From Candidatus Bipolaricaulota bacterium (lineage in GTDB: Bacteria; Bipolaricaulota; Bipolaricaulia; RBG-16-55-9), in NCBI GenBank assembly GCA_026982655.1, contig JALSGO010000076.1, positions 1 through 32,206 on the forward strand: a stretch of DNA of 32,206 bases, read 5' to 3'. The position numbers and the translations under genes were made by a program. The notes beneath the pieces are model-generated. The model was given only the letters and a program-made list of their open reading frames with translations. It was not told the origin of the DNA and made no database searches. This document shows, in pieces, positions 15,244-23,885 of the stretch; position 1 is the stretch's first letter, and every line of letters starts with the position of its first letter.

Positions 15244-15942
15244 ATGCCCAGGACGAAGCCCCAATCCCCAAGCTCCCCGATCGAACTCGAGGCCCTGCGG
15301 CGAAAGCCCCCTCGGCGCAGGCTCACCTTTGAGGAGTTCCTGGAGTGGCTTGACGAGGACACTTGGGCAGAATGGGTGGACGGGGAGGTCGTCGTGCTCT
15401 CGCCGGCTAACACGAGGCACCAGCGCATCGCGGGCTTCCTTGCGATCACGCTGGGGCTGTACGTTCGAGAGCGGGATCTGGGCGAGATCTTCACGGCTCC
15501 TTACCTCATGAAGCTCCCGGAGGAGCTGCGCCGGGGGCGGGAACCCGACCTCTTGTTCGTTGCCAAGGAGCACCTCGACCGCATCCAAGAGACGTATCTC
15601 GACGGTCCCGCCGATCTCGTTGTGGAGATCGTCTTGAAGGAGAGCCGTCTGCGCGATCGCGGGGACAAGCGGGCGGAGTACGAGGCCTCGGGGATCCCCG
15701 AGTACTGGCTCCTCGATCCCGAGCGCCGAGAGGTGGAGCTCAACCGCCTCGACGAGCGCGGGCGGTATCGACCCGTGGAGCCCGATGAAGCGGGGTTCTA
15801 CCGTTCGGATGTGATTCCGGGCTTCCGTCTTAAGGCCGAGTGGCTCTGGCAGGAGCCGCTCCCCTCGCCCCTGGACGTGCTGGCCGAGCTGCTCGAGACG
15901 TCCCCGGAAGCCCTGATCAAGCGCTCCCGCCATGGCCGCTAG
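15244..15942 (+). CDS. Uma2-family (DUF820) restriction-endonuclease-fold protein
   Basis: A complete 232-residue Uma2 protein. It has the [21 protein letters not shown] block, the [15 protein letters not shown] segment, the [11 protein letters not shown] strand with the putative catalytic Glu, an [12 protein letters not shown] helix with Lys and an [14 protein letters not shown] strand. It shares long identical stretches with the partial copy at 1-594, so a duplication within this genome is likely. The function is unknown; the family has a PD-(D/E)xK nuclease fold. GGGAG lies four bases before the ATG. The gene overlaps the start of the ABC ATPase gene by 11 bases, suggesting co-transcription, although a functional link is doubtful because Uma2 genes scatter widely. 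Confidence 0.9.
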   Translation: MPRTKPQSPSSPIELEALRRKPPRRRLTFEEFLEWLDEDTWAEWVDGEVVVLSPANTRHQRIAGFLAITLGLYVRERDLGEIFTAPYLMKLPEELRRGREPDLLFVAKEHLDRIQETYLDGPADLVVEIVLKESRLRDRGDKRAEYEASGIPEYWLLDPERREVELNRLDERGRYRPVEPDEAGFYRSDVIPGFRLKAEWLWQEPLPSPLDVLAELLETSPEALIKRSRHGR

Positions 15943-16891
15943 CTCCGTCCTCCTGCAGGTAGAGGACGTCACCAAGCAGTTCGACGGGGTGCGGGCCGTC
16001 GACGGCGTCTCCTTCGAGGTGCGAAGGGGCGAGATCTTCGGGCTCCTAGGGCCGAACGGGGCGGGCAAGACGACCCTCATCCGCATGATCCTGGGGATCT
16101 TCCGACCCGACTCCGGGCGCATTCTTTACGGGGGCTCGGGGGTAAGCGATGGCCCGTCGGGAGAGTTGCCCAAGGAGCGGATCGGCTACCTCCCCGAGGA
16201 GCGCGGCCTCTACGAGGACCGCCGGGTGGGGGAGACCCTGCTGTATCTGGCGGGCCTCCACGGGATGGACGCCCGGCGCGCCCGCGAGCGGGCTCTCGTG
16301 TGGCTCGAGCGCTTGGACCTTCGTGAGTATTACCCCCGACGCCTCAAGGAGCTCTCCAAGGGGATGCAACAGAAGGTCCAGTTCATCGCCGCGGTGCTCC
16401 ACGAGCCCGAACTGGTCGTGTTAGACGAGCCCTTCTCCGGCCTCGACCCCCCGAGCCAAGATCTCTTCTTGGAGCTCATCCGCGGGCTCGCACGGGAGGG
16501 GATGACCGTCCTGCTCTCGGCCCACCAGATGAACTTGGTGGAGAGCCTCTGCGACCGGGTCTTTCTCATTCACAAGGGGCGAAGGGTGCTCTACGGAGAC
16601 TTGGATCGCATCAAGCAGGACCACGGGATGAGGGTGGTGCAGATGCGGTTCGCCTGCCGTGGGCCGTCGGAGGAGCTGCGCCGCCGGATCGAGGCCGCCT
16701 GCCCTGCGAAGATCCTCTCCTTGGACGCCGAGGGCGCGGAGCTTCTCCTCCCCAAGGACGTCCCACCGAAGGATTTCTTGCAGCTCTTGGTAAACGACCT
16801 GATGGGCGATCACGATCTGGATCTGGAGGAGATCAGCATTATGAAGCCCTCGCTCCATCGCATCTTCGTGGAGGTCGTGCGCCGGCTATGA
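15932..16891 (+). CDS. ABC transporter ATP-binding protein (NatA-like exporter)
   Basis: A 319-residue ATPase subunit. Walker A GPNGAGKT (40-47), signature LSKGM (141-145), Walker B LVVLDE (161-166) and the H-loop His198 (LLSAHQM) are intact. A C-terminal extension of about 100 residues (220-319) resembles the domain found in NatA-type and drug/antibiotic export ATPases. It shares ATGA with the following permease gene, so the two form one transporter. The substrate cannot be deduced; NatA/NatB sodium export and lipid or peptide export are all used by this group. Its start codon has no evident ribosome site and is probably coupled to the overlapping Uma2 gene. Confidence 0.93.
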   Translation: MAASSVLLQVEDVTKQFDGVRAVDGVSFEVRRGEIFGLLGPNGAGKTTLIRMILGIFRPDSGRILYGGSGVSDGPSGELPKERIGYLPEERGLYEDRRVGETLLYLAGLHGMDARRARERALVWLERLDLREYYPRRLKELSKGMQQKVQFIAAVLHEPELVVLDEPFSGLDPPSQDLFLELIRGLAREGMTVLLSAHQMNLVESLCDRVFLIHKGRRVLYGDLDRIKQDHGMRVVQMRFACRGPSEELRRRIEAACPAKILSLDAEGAELLLPKDVPPKDFLQLLVNDLMGDHDLDLEEISIMKPSLHRIFVEVVRRL

Positions 16892-17868
16892 TCCTCGAAC
16901 GATTGGGGCTGGGAAAGCGGACGTGGAAGGTTGCCCGCTGGGAGTTCCTGGGCACATTGCGCAACCGGCAGTTCTTGTTTCTTACGGTGCTGTTCCCCCT
17001 CTTGCTGTTGGGCTCCACGCTGGTGACGGTTCTGCTGGTGACCCCGGGGTTGCAAGAGAGCTTGATCGCGTTTCCCGCCAACACCCCGGAGGAACTCGAG
17101 ACGCTCCTCACACCCTGGGTCGAGGGGGAATGGGGCGTGGAGTTGGATCGACTCCTGTCGGCTTTGATCGCCGGAGCTTTCGCCTTCGTGTTCCTGTTCG
17201 TGGTGCTGTTCTCCGGGACGTTTGTGCTCCAGAACGTGATCCGCGAGAAGCAGAGTCGTGTGGTGGAACGCGTCCTGGCGGCTCTCACCCCTCGAGAGCT
17301 GATCGCCGGAAAGATCTTAGCCTTTGGCGCGCTGGGGCTGGTGCAGGCCGCCATCTGGGTCGCCGTGGGGCTCACATTCTTAGTCGTCATAGGCCCCTAC
17401 TGGGAGTTTCCCACCTGGCCCCTGTTGGGGTTGCTCTTCTCGTACCTGCCTTGGGAGAAGCTCCTCTTGTTCCTCGTGTACTTCGCACTCGGGTATCTGT
17501 TTATCGCGTCGTTTTCGGCGGCGATGGGCTCCACCATGACGGACGTCTTCAGCGGTCAGCAGACCCAGAGCTTGATCGTGGTCCTCCCGGCGGTGCTGCC
17601 CCTCTCGTTCTTCCCCCTGCTCAGCAACGATCCGCAGACGGTGGTCTACCAAGTGCTCAGCTACTTCCCGCCCTCGATCCCCGGGGCGATGATGCTGCGC
17701 CTGGCGCTCACGGACGTGCCCCTAGGGGAGGTGCTCACCAGCCTCGGGGTGCTCCTCTTCTCCACGGTGCTCATGGTGCGCCTGGCGGGCAAGATCTTCG
17801 AGATCGGCATCTTGATGTACGGAAAGTCCCTCTCGCTTCGGGAGATCTGGCGCTGGACCCGCGGCTGA
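16888..17868 (+). CDS. ABC-2 type transporter permease (NatB-like)
   Basis: A 326-residue membrane protein. It starts with an amphipathic WEFLGTLRNRQF segment and a helix at about 28-53. After a soluble loop (about 57-85) come five more hydrophobic segments (about 90-112, 150-172, 190-215, 225-245 and 275-295). The motif VVERVLAALTPRELIAGKI is characteristic of ABC-2 permeases of the NatB/YhaP group. It overlaps the ATPase gene by four bases (ATGA) and ends five bases before the AlkP gene. It probably pairs with the upstream ATPase, with the nucleotide domains at the inner face of the membrane. Confidence 0.9.
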   Translation: MILERLGLGKRTWKVARWEFLGTLRNRQFLFLTVLFPLLLLGSTLVTVLLVTPGLQESLIAFPANTPEELETLLTPWVEGEWGVELDRLLSALIAGAFAFVFLFVVLFSGTFVLQNVIREKQSRVVERVLAALTPRELIAGKILAFGALGLVQAAIWVAVGLTFLVVIGPYWEFPTWPLLGLLFSYLPWEKLLLFLVYFALGYLFIASFSAAMGSTMTDVFSGQQTQSLIVVLPAVLPLSFFPLLSNDPQTVVYQVLSYFPPSIPGAMMLRLALTDVPLGEVLTSLGVLLFSTVLMVRLAGKIFEIGILMYGKSLSLREIWRWTRG

Positions 17869-17873
17869 ACCCT

Positions 17874-19151
17874 ATGGCCCTTCGATCGGAGCGGATGGAA
17901 CGGGAAATCCGGGCCCATCGCTTACCCAACCTTCCGGAGGAGTTCGTCCTCCCCCACTTCCCGCGCTACTCGCTCGTGAACCTCGCGAACACGGTGCTCG
18001 ACGCCTTAGGGGTGCCCCCGCTCCACCCTCCCCTGCCCAAGGGGCTGCTGCCCCCCAAACGGGAGGTGCAGGCCGTCGTGCTCGTGCTGGTCGACGCCCT
18101 GGGCTACCGGCAGCTCCTGCGCTTTCTCGAGCGCTCCCCAACTCCCGGAGAGGAGCTTTTGCATCGGGAGTGGCGGCCCCTCACGAGCGTCTTCCCCTCC
18201 ACGACGGCGGTGGCGCTCGCGACGCTCCACACGGCGCTTGCGCCCCGGGAGCACGGGCTGGTGGGGTATCGGCTGTTCTTGCGGGAGCTGGGGCTCATCG
18301 CGAACGTCTTGCGCCTAAAGCCCGTAGCCGACCCCGAGGGGGATCGCCTGCTGAAGATGGGCCTCTCCCCCCGAAAGCTCTTGGGGGTCCCCACGCTCCA
18401 CGAGCGGCTCCACGCCCAAGGGGTGCGCTCCTACGTGCTGATCCCCAAAGCGTACGTGCGGAGCGGCCTCTCCCGGATGCTCAGCCCCCCCGAAGGAGCG
18501 GCCACCCTCGTCCCGTTCTACACTGCCGCCGATCTGGCCGTTCGCGTACGGGAGATCTTGACTGCCCTGGAGGAGAGGGCCTTTCTCTTCGCCTACTGGG
18601 ACGCGTTGGACTCCCTGGCCCACGAGCAGGGGCCGGAGTCCCCGGCTTGGGACGCGGAGCTCCGCTCGTTCCTGAACGTCCTCGACCGCGAGCTCCTCGG
18701 CGCGCTGGCCCCTTCTGTTAGGGAAAGGACGTTGATCCTGCTCACGGCGGACCACGGCCAGATCCGCGTGCTCCCCAAGGAGGAGGTCGTGCACCTCAAG
18801 CGCTACCCCCGTCTGGTCAAGAAGCTGAGGTTCAGCCCCACGGGCGAGTACCGCGCGGCGTATCTGTACGCGAAGCCCGACGGACTGCGCGATCTGGAGG
18901 ACGGGCTGCGGAAGCGCTTCTCGGAGGAGCTGGCGGTGCTCCGCTCCGAGGAGGCCCTGGAGGCCGGGCTCTTCGGCCCTCAGGCCTCTCGACGCAGAGA
19001 GCACCCCGAGGTCCGCGAGCGCTTGGGGGATCTCCTCGTGATCCCCAAGGGGGCTCAAGCTCTGTATTGGCCCTACGACGACTTCGATCTGGTGGGCCGC
19101 CACGGCGGCCTCACCGACGAGGAGATGCTCGTACCCTTCCTCGCGTTGTGA
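17874..19151 (+). CDS. AlkP-superfamily phosphodiesterase/pyrophosphatase-like protein
   Basis: A 425-residue protein of the type I phosphodiesterase/nucleotide pyrophosphatase group. Metal site residues: Asp74 in VLVDALGY, a Thr at 110 or 111 in VFPSTTAVALATLHTALAPREHGLVGY as nucleophile, Asp-x3-His in WDALDSLAHEQG, and TADHGQ near residue 290. No signal peptide is visible. It follows the permease gene by five bases, so it is probably in the exporter operon, although it may be unrelated. The start is uncertain: ATG at 17874 lacks a ribosome site, while ATG at 17895 has GGAG close upstream. It is only distantly similar to the first AlkP protein at 685-2064. The substrate is unknown. Confidence 0.88.
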   Translation: MALRSERMEREIRAHRLPNLPEEFVLPHFPRYSLVNLANTVLDALGVPPLHPPLPKGLLPPKREVQAVVLVLVDALGYRQLLRFLERSPTPGEELLHREWRPLTSVFPSTTAVALATLHTALAPREHGLVGYRLFLRELGLIANVLRLKPVADPEGDRLLKMGLSPRKLLGVPTLHERLHAQGVRSYVLIPKAYVRSGLSRMLSPPEGAATLVPFYTAADLAVRVREILTALEERAFLFAYWDALDSLAHEQGPESPAWDAELRSFLNVLDRELLGALAPSVRERTLILLTADHGQIRVLPKEEVVHLKRYPRLVKKLRFSPTGEYRAAYLYAKPDGLRDLEDGLRKRFSEELAVLRSEEALEAGLFGPQASRRREHPEVRERLGDLLVIPKGAQALYWPYDDFDLVGRHGGLTDEEMLVPFLAL

Positions 19152-19157
19152 TACAAT
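19149..19157 (+). promoter_or_regulatory. Extended -10 promoter of the PKD lipoprotein gene
   Basis: TGATACAAT is an extended -10 element (TGn plus TACAAT). Its TGA is also the stop codon of the AlkP gene. No -35 match is found at the usual distance, as expected for extended -10 promoters. The start would be near 19164, before the ribosome site AAGGGGG (19166-19172). Confidence 0.6.
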
Positions 19158-19179
19158 GGTGCTTCAAGGGGGCTGGGAG

Positions 19180-20583
19180 ATGAGCGGACGGAACTCTCTT
19201 CTCGTTGGGGTTTTAATGGGGTGGATCGCCGTCTTCGTGGTGGGGTGCGCGCAGCCCAATCAGCCGCCCACCGTTCGCATTACGGAGCCGCAAGAGGGCG
19301 TGCTCTTGGGGAGCGAAGTGGCGTTCCGGGCCGAGGCCTCGGATCCCGACGGCGAGATCCGAAGCTATCGCTGGGACTTCGGCGACGGCACCCCGAGCGA
19401 GGAAGCCGCGCCCACCCACCGCTACGAGCGGAGCGGGGAGTATCGGGTGACCCTCACGGTCACCGACGATCGGGGGGAGACGGCCCAAGACGGGATCACG
19501 ATCCGGGTGCAAGTGGGACCTAAAGCGATCGCCACCGTCCGTCAGGCCCTGGCCACCGAGCCCATCGTATTGCAGTATCTGAGCGGAGAAGCACCCCTGA
19601 CGGTCGCCTTCGACGGGACGCGCTCCCGTCCCGAGCCCGGTACCCAAATCGTCTCGTACGAGTGGGACTTCGGCGACGGCACCTCAGGGGAAGGCCCCAC
19701 CCCCGTGCACACCTACACCGACGCGGGGGAGTACGAAGCCGTCCTCACGGTCACGGACGATCGGGGCCGGGCGGACACGACGACCGTGACCGTCAAGGTC
19801 GTCTCGTACGAGGCCACCCAGGAGACGCTGGAGCTGGACGGGCTGAGCGTCCAAGTCGCCCTGTATGACAAGCAGGAAGCGCCGTTTGCCTCGGGATTGT
19901 CGCTCGTCTTTCGCTACGTCGTCGAGGCCCCCCGGAGGCTTACGGAAGGGGAGATTCGTCAACTCTTGGAAACGCTGATCGAGAGGGCGAAGCAGCGACC
20001 GCGGCTCACCCGCATCACCCTCTATCTGTTTGACCGCGTGCGGAAGAACTTCATGATCCCGCGGGATTATGCGCATTATCTGGGGAACGCCGTCTGGGAT
20101 GGAACCCTTCCCGAAGAGGAACGGCTTGCCCTCTCCATCAGCCTCGCGTATCTCCAGAGAGCCGGCCTAGAAGTGTTGGGGTATGAGATCCGAGAGACCC
20201 TGCTTCTGCCCGACGATCCGGTCTGCGGACCCGCTTGCGGAGAGTTCCGCTTGGGGTTCGCCGAGATGTACCTCCAAGACGAGCCGATCTGCGAGGAGCT
20301 GTTGCAGAACACGTTGCAAGAGATCGCCTCGTGGCGGCTGCTCAGCTCCTATGAGGGCTTCGTGGCCAACGTCTACTCGCGGGACGTGCGTCGGCCCTTG
20401 GCGTGGATGCTGGGCCGCCGGGCTCAACTCCAAGACGAACTCGCGTGGGAAGACTTCCCCCAGGGGCTGCTCGTGCCGTGGGCCGACGAGCCGACACAAC
20501 CGGAGTGGCACATCCGGGATGAGACGGTACGGATCGCTTGGGATCCCGCTCAAGTTCCCCCCTGCCCGGCCCAAAGCCCCTGA
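19180..20583 (+). CDS. Lipoprotein with two PKD domains and an unknown C-terminal domain
   Basis: A 467-residue predicted lipoprotein. The N-terminus is a lipoprotein signal with lipobox VVGC (Cys23). Two PKD repeats follow, about 28-115 and 130-212, each with WDFGDGT and YRVTLTVTDDRG or YEAVLTVTDDRG motifs. The C-terminal 250 residues (about 215-467) are not recognised; they contain a PVCGPACG cysteine pair and are mixed helix/strand. The protein probably sits on the cell surface or outer face, with PKD domains as adhesion or spacing modules. The ATG at 19180 is chosen because AAGGGGG lies seven bases upstream; an upstream ATG at 19156 falls inside the promoter. The end overlaps the convergent deacetylase gene by 34 bases. 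Confidence 0.85.
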   Translation: MSGRNSLLVGVLMGWIAVFVVGCAQPNQPPTVRITEPQEGVLLGSEVAFRAEASDPDGEIRSYRWDFGDGTPSEEAAPTHRYERSGEYRVTLTVTDDRGETAQDGITIRVQVGPKAIATVRQALATEPIVLQYLSGEAPLTVAFDGTRSRPEPGTQIVSYEWDFGDGTSGEGPTPVHTYTDAGEYEAVLTVTDDRGRADTTTVTVKVVSYEATQETLELDGLSVQVALYDKQEAPFASGLSLVFRYVVEAPRRLTEGEIRQLLETLIERAKQRPRLTRITLYLFDRVRKNFMIPRDYAHYLGNAVWDGTLPEEERLALSISLAYLQRAGLEVLGYEIRETLLLPDDPVCGPACGEFRLGFAEMYLQDEPICEELLQNTLQEIASWRLLSSYEGFVANVYSRDVRRPLAWMLGRRAQLQDELAWEDFPQGLLVPWADEPTQPEWHIRDETVRIAWDPAQVPPCPAQSP

Positions 20584-21395
20584 AGGAAGGCGTGGACGTT
20601 CGGCCCCAACGCTTCGACGTCGTAGCCGCCCTCGAGCACCGCGAACGTGGGCCGCTCCAGCTCGGCTAAGAGCCTCCCGATGCGAACGTAGCTCTCGGTG
20701 GTGAGCCCCAGGGAGGCGAGGGGGTCGCGCTCGTAGGTGTCGAAGCCCGCAGAGATCGCCAGCTGCTCGATGCCCTCGAGGTCCACGGCGCCCAGGGCTC
20801 GCTCCAGGGTTTGCCGATAGGCGGCCTCCCCGCAGCGGAAGGGCAAGGGGTAGTTGAAACAGTTCCCCTCGTGTCGAAGCCCCGTGCCGGGGTAGTTGGG
20901 CGAGCTATGCAGCGAGATAAAAATCACAGAGGGATCTCCCAGGAAGATCTCTTGGGTGCCGTCGCCGTGGTGGCCGTCGAGGTCCACGATCAGGGTGCGC
21001 TTCCCCGAAGCGCGCACCGCTACGGCCAAGTTGTTGAAGTAGCAGAACCCGGCAACCCTTTGAGGTCCGGCGTGGTGGCCCGGCGGGCGCATCAGCGAAA
21101 AGCCCCCTAGGCGCATGGCAAGAAGGGCTCCGCCCGCCGCAAGGCGGGCGTACTCGTAGATGCCCTCGTAGCGCGGGCTGTCTGGGTCGTAGAACTCTAA
21201 GTTCTTCACGCGCTCTAGGTGCTCTTGGGTGTGTACTCGTAAGAGATCGTCCTCGGAGGCGGGCTCCGGCTCCTCCCAGCGATACCCGCCCTGAGAGTTC
21301 AAGAACTCAACAGCCCGCCGGAGGCGCTCGGGGCTCTCGGGGTGGCCCGGGGCCCCGTACTCCAAGCAGCGGGGGTGGAAGACGATCGCGTTCAT
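20550..21395 (-). CDS. Histone-deacetylase-superfamily protein (acetoin utilisation/acetylpolyamine type)
   Basis: A 281-residue zinc deacetylase homologue. Zinc ligands Asp140, His142 (DLDGHHGDG) and Asp219 (SAGFDTYERDPL), the RPPGHHA active-site pair (103-109) and the catalytic Tyr258 (LEGGYD) are intact. Bacterial members remove acetyl groups from small molecules (acetylpolyamines) or proteins; the substrate here is unknown. It is slightly short for the family but complete. The ATG at 21395 lies 14 bases after the ruvA stop, so it is probably co-transcribed with ruvA. It runs into the PKD lipoprotein gene on the opposite strand with a 34-base overlap. Confidence 0.93.
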   Translation of the reverse strand: MNAIVFHPRCLEYGAPGHPESPERLRRAVEFLNSQGGYRWEEPEPASEDDLLRVHTQEHLERVKNLEFYDPDSPRYEGIYEYARLAAGGALLAMRLGGFSLMRPPGHHAGPQRVAGFCYFNNLAVAVRASGKRTLIVDLDGHHGDGTQEIFLGDPSVIFISLHSSPNYPGTGLRHEGNCFNYPLPFRCGEAAYRQTLERALGAVDLEGIEQLAISAGFDTYERDPLASLGLTTESYVRIGRLLAELERPTFAVLEGGYDVEALGPNVHAFLQGLWAGQGGT

Positions 21396-21409
21396 GTCAT
21401 GCTACAGGC

Positions 21410-22018
21410 TCACGGTTTGCTGAGCCGCTCCAGCGCCCGCTTGATGAGCTCCTCGGTGGAGAGTTCGCCGTACTCTTCTCGGACCCGCTCCAGCGCCCTT
21501 CGTGCCTCCGACTCCCGGAACCCCAGCGTCCGCGTAAGGGCCCGCAAAGCCGTCTCCTCCCGCTCGTCCCGGGGAGTGCCCACGGGAGCCCCCAGCGGGA
21601 GCCGGGCCACCTTCTCCTTGAGCTCCACGATCAACCGCTCCGCCGTGCGCTTCCCGATCCCCTTGATCGCCGAGAGCTCCGCCGCCGAGCCCTTCAAAAT
21701 GGCCTCCTGCAACCGCTGGGGCGTCGTGGCCGACAGGATGGAGAGGGCGACCTTCGGCCCGATTCCGGCCACGGTGAGCAGGAGCTCGAAGAGCTCCCGC
21801 TCCTCGGGGGTGCTGAAGCCGTAGAGCGCGAGGTCCCCCTCCCGGATCTGGAGGTAGACGAAGAGCTTTACGCTTGCGGCTCCGTCCCGCCGCCGGGCGG
21901 AGAAGAGCTCCTCGCGCGTCTTGCGCGAGGTGTAGACCCGATACCCGACGCCGCCGACGTCGAGCACCACGGAGTCGTCGGCCAGCTCGACGAGCCGCCC
22001 CTCGAGGTGGTGGAGCAT
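21410..22018 (-). CDS. ruvA: Holliday junction branch-migration protein RuvA
   Basis: A 202-residue protein, the usual length. It has the N-terminal OB fold with VVLDVGGVGYRVY (about 17-29), tandem helix-hairpin-helix motifs VAGIGPKVALSIL and IKGIGKRTAERLIVELKEKV, and a C-terminal RuvB-binding domain (about 155-202). It binds four-way junctions and recruits RuvB. The ATG at 22018 gives the family N-terminus (MLHHLEGRLV). The upstream AGGTG is only two bases away and the predicted promoter lies immediately before, so translation may start at or near the 5' end of the mRNA. ruvB and ruvC are not in the window. Confidence 0.95.
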   Translation of the reverse strand: MLHHLEGRLVELADDSVVLDVGGVGYRVYTSRKTREELFSARRRDGAASVKLFVYLQIREGDLALYGFSTPEERELFELLLTVAGIGPKVALSILSATTPQRLQEAILKGSAAELSAIKGIGKRTAERLIVELKEKVARLPLGAPVGTPRDEREETALRALTRTLGFRESEARRALERVREEYGELSTEELIKRALERLSKP

Positions 22019-22028
22019 AGCACCTGCG

Positions 22029-22057
22029 AGTGTAGGGTCCTCTCTTCCGGGAGGCAA
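22029..22057 (-). promoter_or_regulatory. Promoter of ruvA
   Basis: On the minus strand TTGCCT (22057-22052) and TACACT (22034-22029) with a 17-base spacer. Ten bases separate the -10 and the ATG, so the leader would be only about 4 bases. Confidence 0.55.
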
Positions 22058-22090
22058 GCCCTTCTCCTCTGCAGGCATAGAGCAGAAGGC

Positions 22091-22120
22091 GTGACAACGG
22101 GAGAAGAGCCACGCTATAAT
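22091..22120 (+). promoter_or_regulatory. Promoter of ctpA
   Basis: GTGACA (22091-22096), an 18-base spacer and a perfect TATAAT (22115-22120). It is divergent from the ruvA promoter and leaves about 30 bases of leader, containing AGGAGGT (22145-22151). Confidence 0.75.
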
Positions 22121-22157
22121 GCGAGGGCGAACCCCGATCCCTCTAGGAGGTCCATCG

Positions 22158-23837
22158 ATGGAACGAAAACTCGTGCTGTGGCTCGCCGTAGGGCTCATCC
22201 TGCTGGGAGCCGCCCTGCTGGCGCAGGGCTTCTTCCTCAGCTCTCCGTCCCCGGAAGCGACGGAGACGACGATCTCCGAAGGGGCTTCCCCGACCTCCCC
22301 GACCCCGACGGCCTCTCCCCCAGACTCGAACGACTCGAACTCCCTCTCCACTTCGACGGATACGCTCCAGGCCCAAGAGCCGACGAAGCCCCTCACGCGC
22401 GAGGAGCTGATCGAGCGCTTGTGGGAGGCCTATCAGAAGACGGAGCAGAACTTCTACCAGCCGGAGCGCCTCGACGGGGAAAAGCTCATCGAGGAGGCGA
22501 TCCGGGGGATGATCCAAGGGCTGGAGGACCCCTTCAGCCGCTATAATACCCGTAAGGAGTATAGGGAATTTACCATCAGCATCGAGGGGGAGTACGAGGG
22601 GATCGGGGCGTACATCGGGCTGCGCAACGGCGAGATCGTCGTGATCTCCCCCATCAAGGGCGGGCCCGCCGAGCGCCAAGGGGTCCGGGCCGGGGACGCC
22701 ATCCTCGAGATCGACGGCGAGAGCACGCAAGGGTTCTCCACGGACGACGCGGCCCGTCGCCTCCGGGGGCCGCGCGGGACCTCGGTGACGATCAAGGTCC
22801 GGCACCTGGACGGGAGCATCGAGGAGATCACCATCGTGCGCGAGCGCATCCAGATCCCCTCCGTGGAGACGAAGCTGCTCGGCCCGCAAATCGCGTACGT
22901 GCGCCTCAACACCTTCAGCGGGACGACCCCCGATGAGCTGCGAGAGAAGCTGGCCGAGCTGGAGAGGGAATCCTCTGACATCCAAGGGCTTATTCTCGAT
23001 CTTCGGGGCAACGGCGGCGGGCTCCTCCAGGCGGCCAAGGAGATCGCCAGCCTCTTCCTGGACCGGGGGATGACCATCCTGGTGGAGCGGACCCGCCAGG
23101 GGGAGCGCATCCACACCAGCTTCGGCAACCGCCGTCCCAACTGGCCGATCGCGGTGCTCGTGGACGAGGGGACCGCCAGCGCCTCGGAGATCCTGGCCGC
23201 CGCGATCCGCGACAACCAACTGGGAGTCCTCTTCGGGCGACCGACGTTTGGGAAGGGCGTGATCCAGACGCCGATCCCCTTAAGCGACGGCTCGATGCTC
23301 ATCCTCACCACCGCGGAGTACCTCACCCCCCACCGTCGGCCCGTGCAAGACGTGGGCCTTACGCCTTATGTGATCGTCGAGGACTGGTTCCCCTCCCTGA
23401 CGGAGGTGCGCCGCGAGGTCCAAGGGCTGCGCGAGCTGCTCCCCGGCTTCGCCGAGGCCAGCGCCCGGGTGCTCGAGGGCTTCGAGAACCTCTTGGACCG
23501 GATCGAGACGCACGCCTCCCGGGACGAGTACGAGGAAGCGCTCAAGGCCCTCGAGGAGTTCGAGGCCCGGCTGGAGACCGATCCTGCAGCGCTCCTGGAG
23601 GAAGCGGGCGTCTCCCCCGACACGCCGGAGGCCGTGCTCATGGAGCCCCTGCTCGAGAAGCTGGCCGAGGGCGTACGGCCCCTCCTCCCCGAGCTGCACG
23701 AGCGCCTGGTGCGCAACGACATCGCGGTGGCCGAGGAGTGGCTCCGGACGATGCTGGGCAAGCTTTGCCCCTGCGATCTCCCGGAGACCCCCGAAGAGGA
23801 GGCCGTCGGCGCAGGGACGGGTTCCGAGGGCCCTTAG
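22158..23837 (+). CDS. ctpA: S41-family C-terminal processing protease with PDZ domain
   Basis: A 559-residue periplasmic or membrane-anchored protease. A signal anchor (about 5-27) is followed by a Ser/Thr/Pro-rich linker (30-75). An N-terminal cap, a PDZ domain (about 130-210, with GPAERQGVRAGDAILEIDG) and the S41 core come next. The serine/lysine dyad is Ser341 (TASASEI) and Lys366 (TFGKGVIQ), 25 residues apart as in Tsp and CtpB. The C-terminal 130 residues (about 430-559) form a charged helical extension that is longer than in many CtpA proteins. The start is ATG 22158, six bases after AGGAGGT; an upstream ATG lies within the -10 box. It probably trims or degrades envelope proteins. Confidence 0.93.
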   Translation: MERKLVLWLAVGLILLGAALLAQGFFLSSPSPEATETTISEGASPTSPTPTASPPDSNDSNSLSTSTDTLQAQEPTKPLTREELIERLWEAYQKTEQNFYQPERLDGEKLIEEAIRGMIQGLEDPFSRYNTRKEYREFTISIEGEYEGIGAYIGLRNGEIVVISPIKGGPAERQGVRAGDAILEIDGESTQGFSTDDAARRLRGPRGTSVTIKVRHLDGSIEEITIVRERIQIPSVETKLLGPQIAYVRLNTFSGTTPDELREKLAELERESSDIQGLILDLRGNGGGLLQAAKEIASLFLDRGMTILVERTRQGERIHTSFGNRRPNWPIAVLVDEGTASASEILAAAIRDNQLGVLFGRPTFGKGVIQTPIPLSDGSMLILTTAEYLTPHRRPVQDVGLTPYVIVEDWFPSLTEVRREVQGLRELLPGFAEASARVLEGFENLLDRIETHASRDEYEEALKALEEFEARLETDPAALLEEAGVSPDTPEAVLMEPLLEKLAEGVRPLLPELHERLVRNDIAVAEEWLRTMLGKLCPCDLPETPEEEAVGAGTGSEGP

Positions 23838-23885
23838 CTTCTCGCTCCCCGGTTGCAGGGCCAAAGTGCGGTTTGTGAGGGCATC

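Noticed and set aside
16923-17873. N-terminal extension of the second AlkP frame across the permease gene
   Set aside because: This part is a frame shadow of the ABC-2 permease; homology to AlkP begins after 17874.
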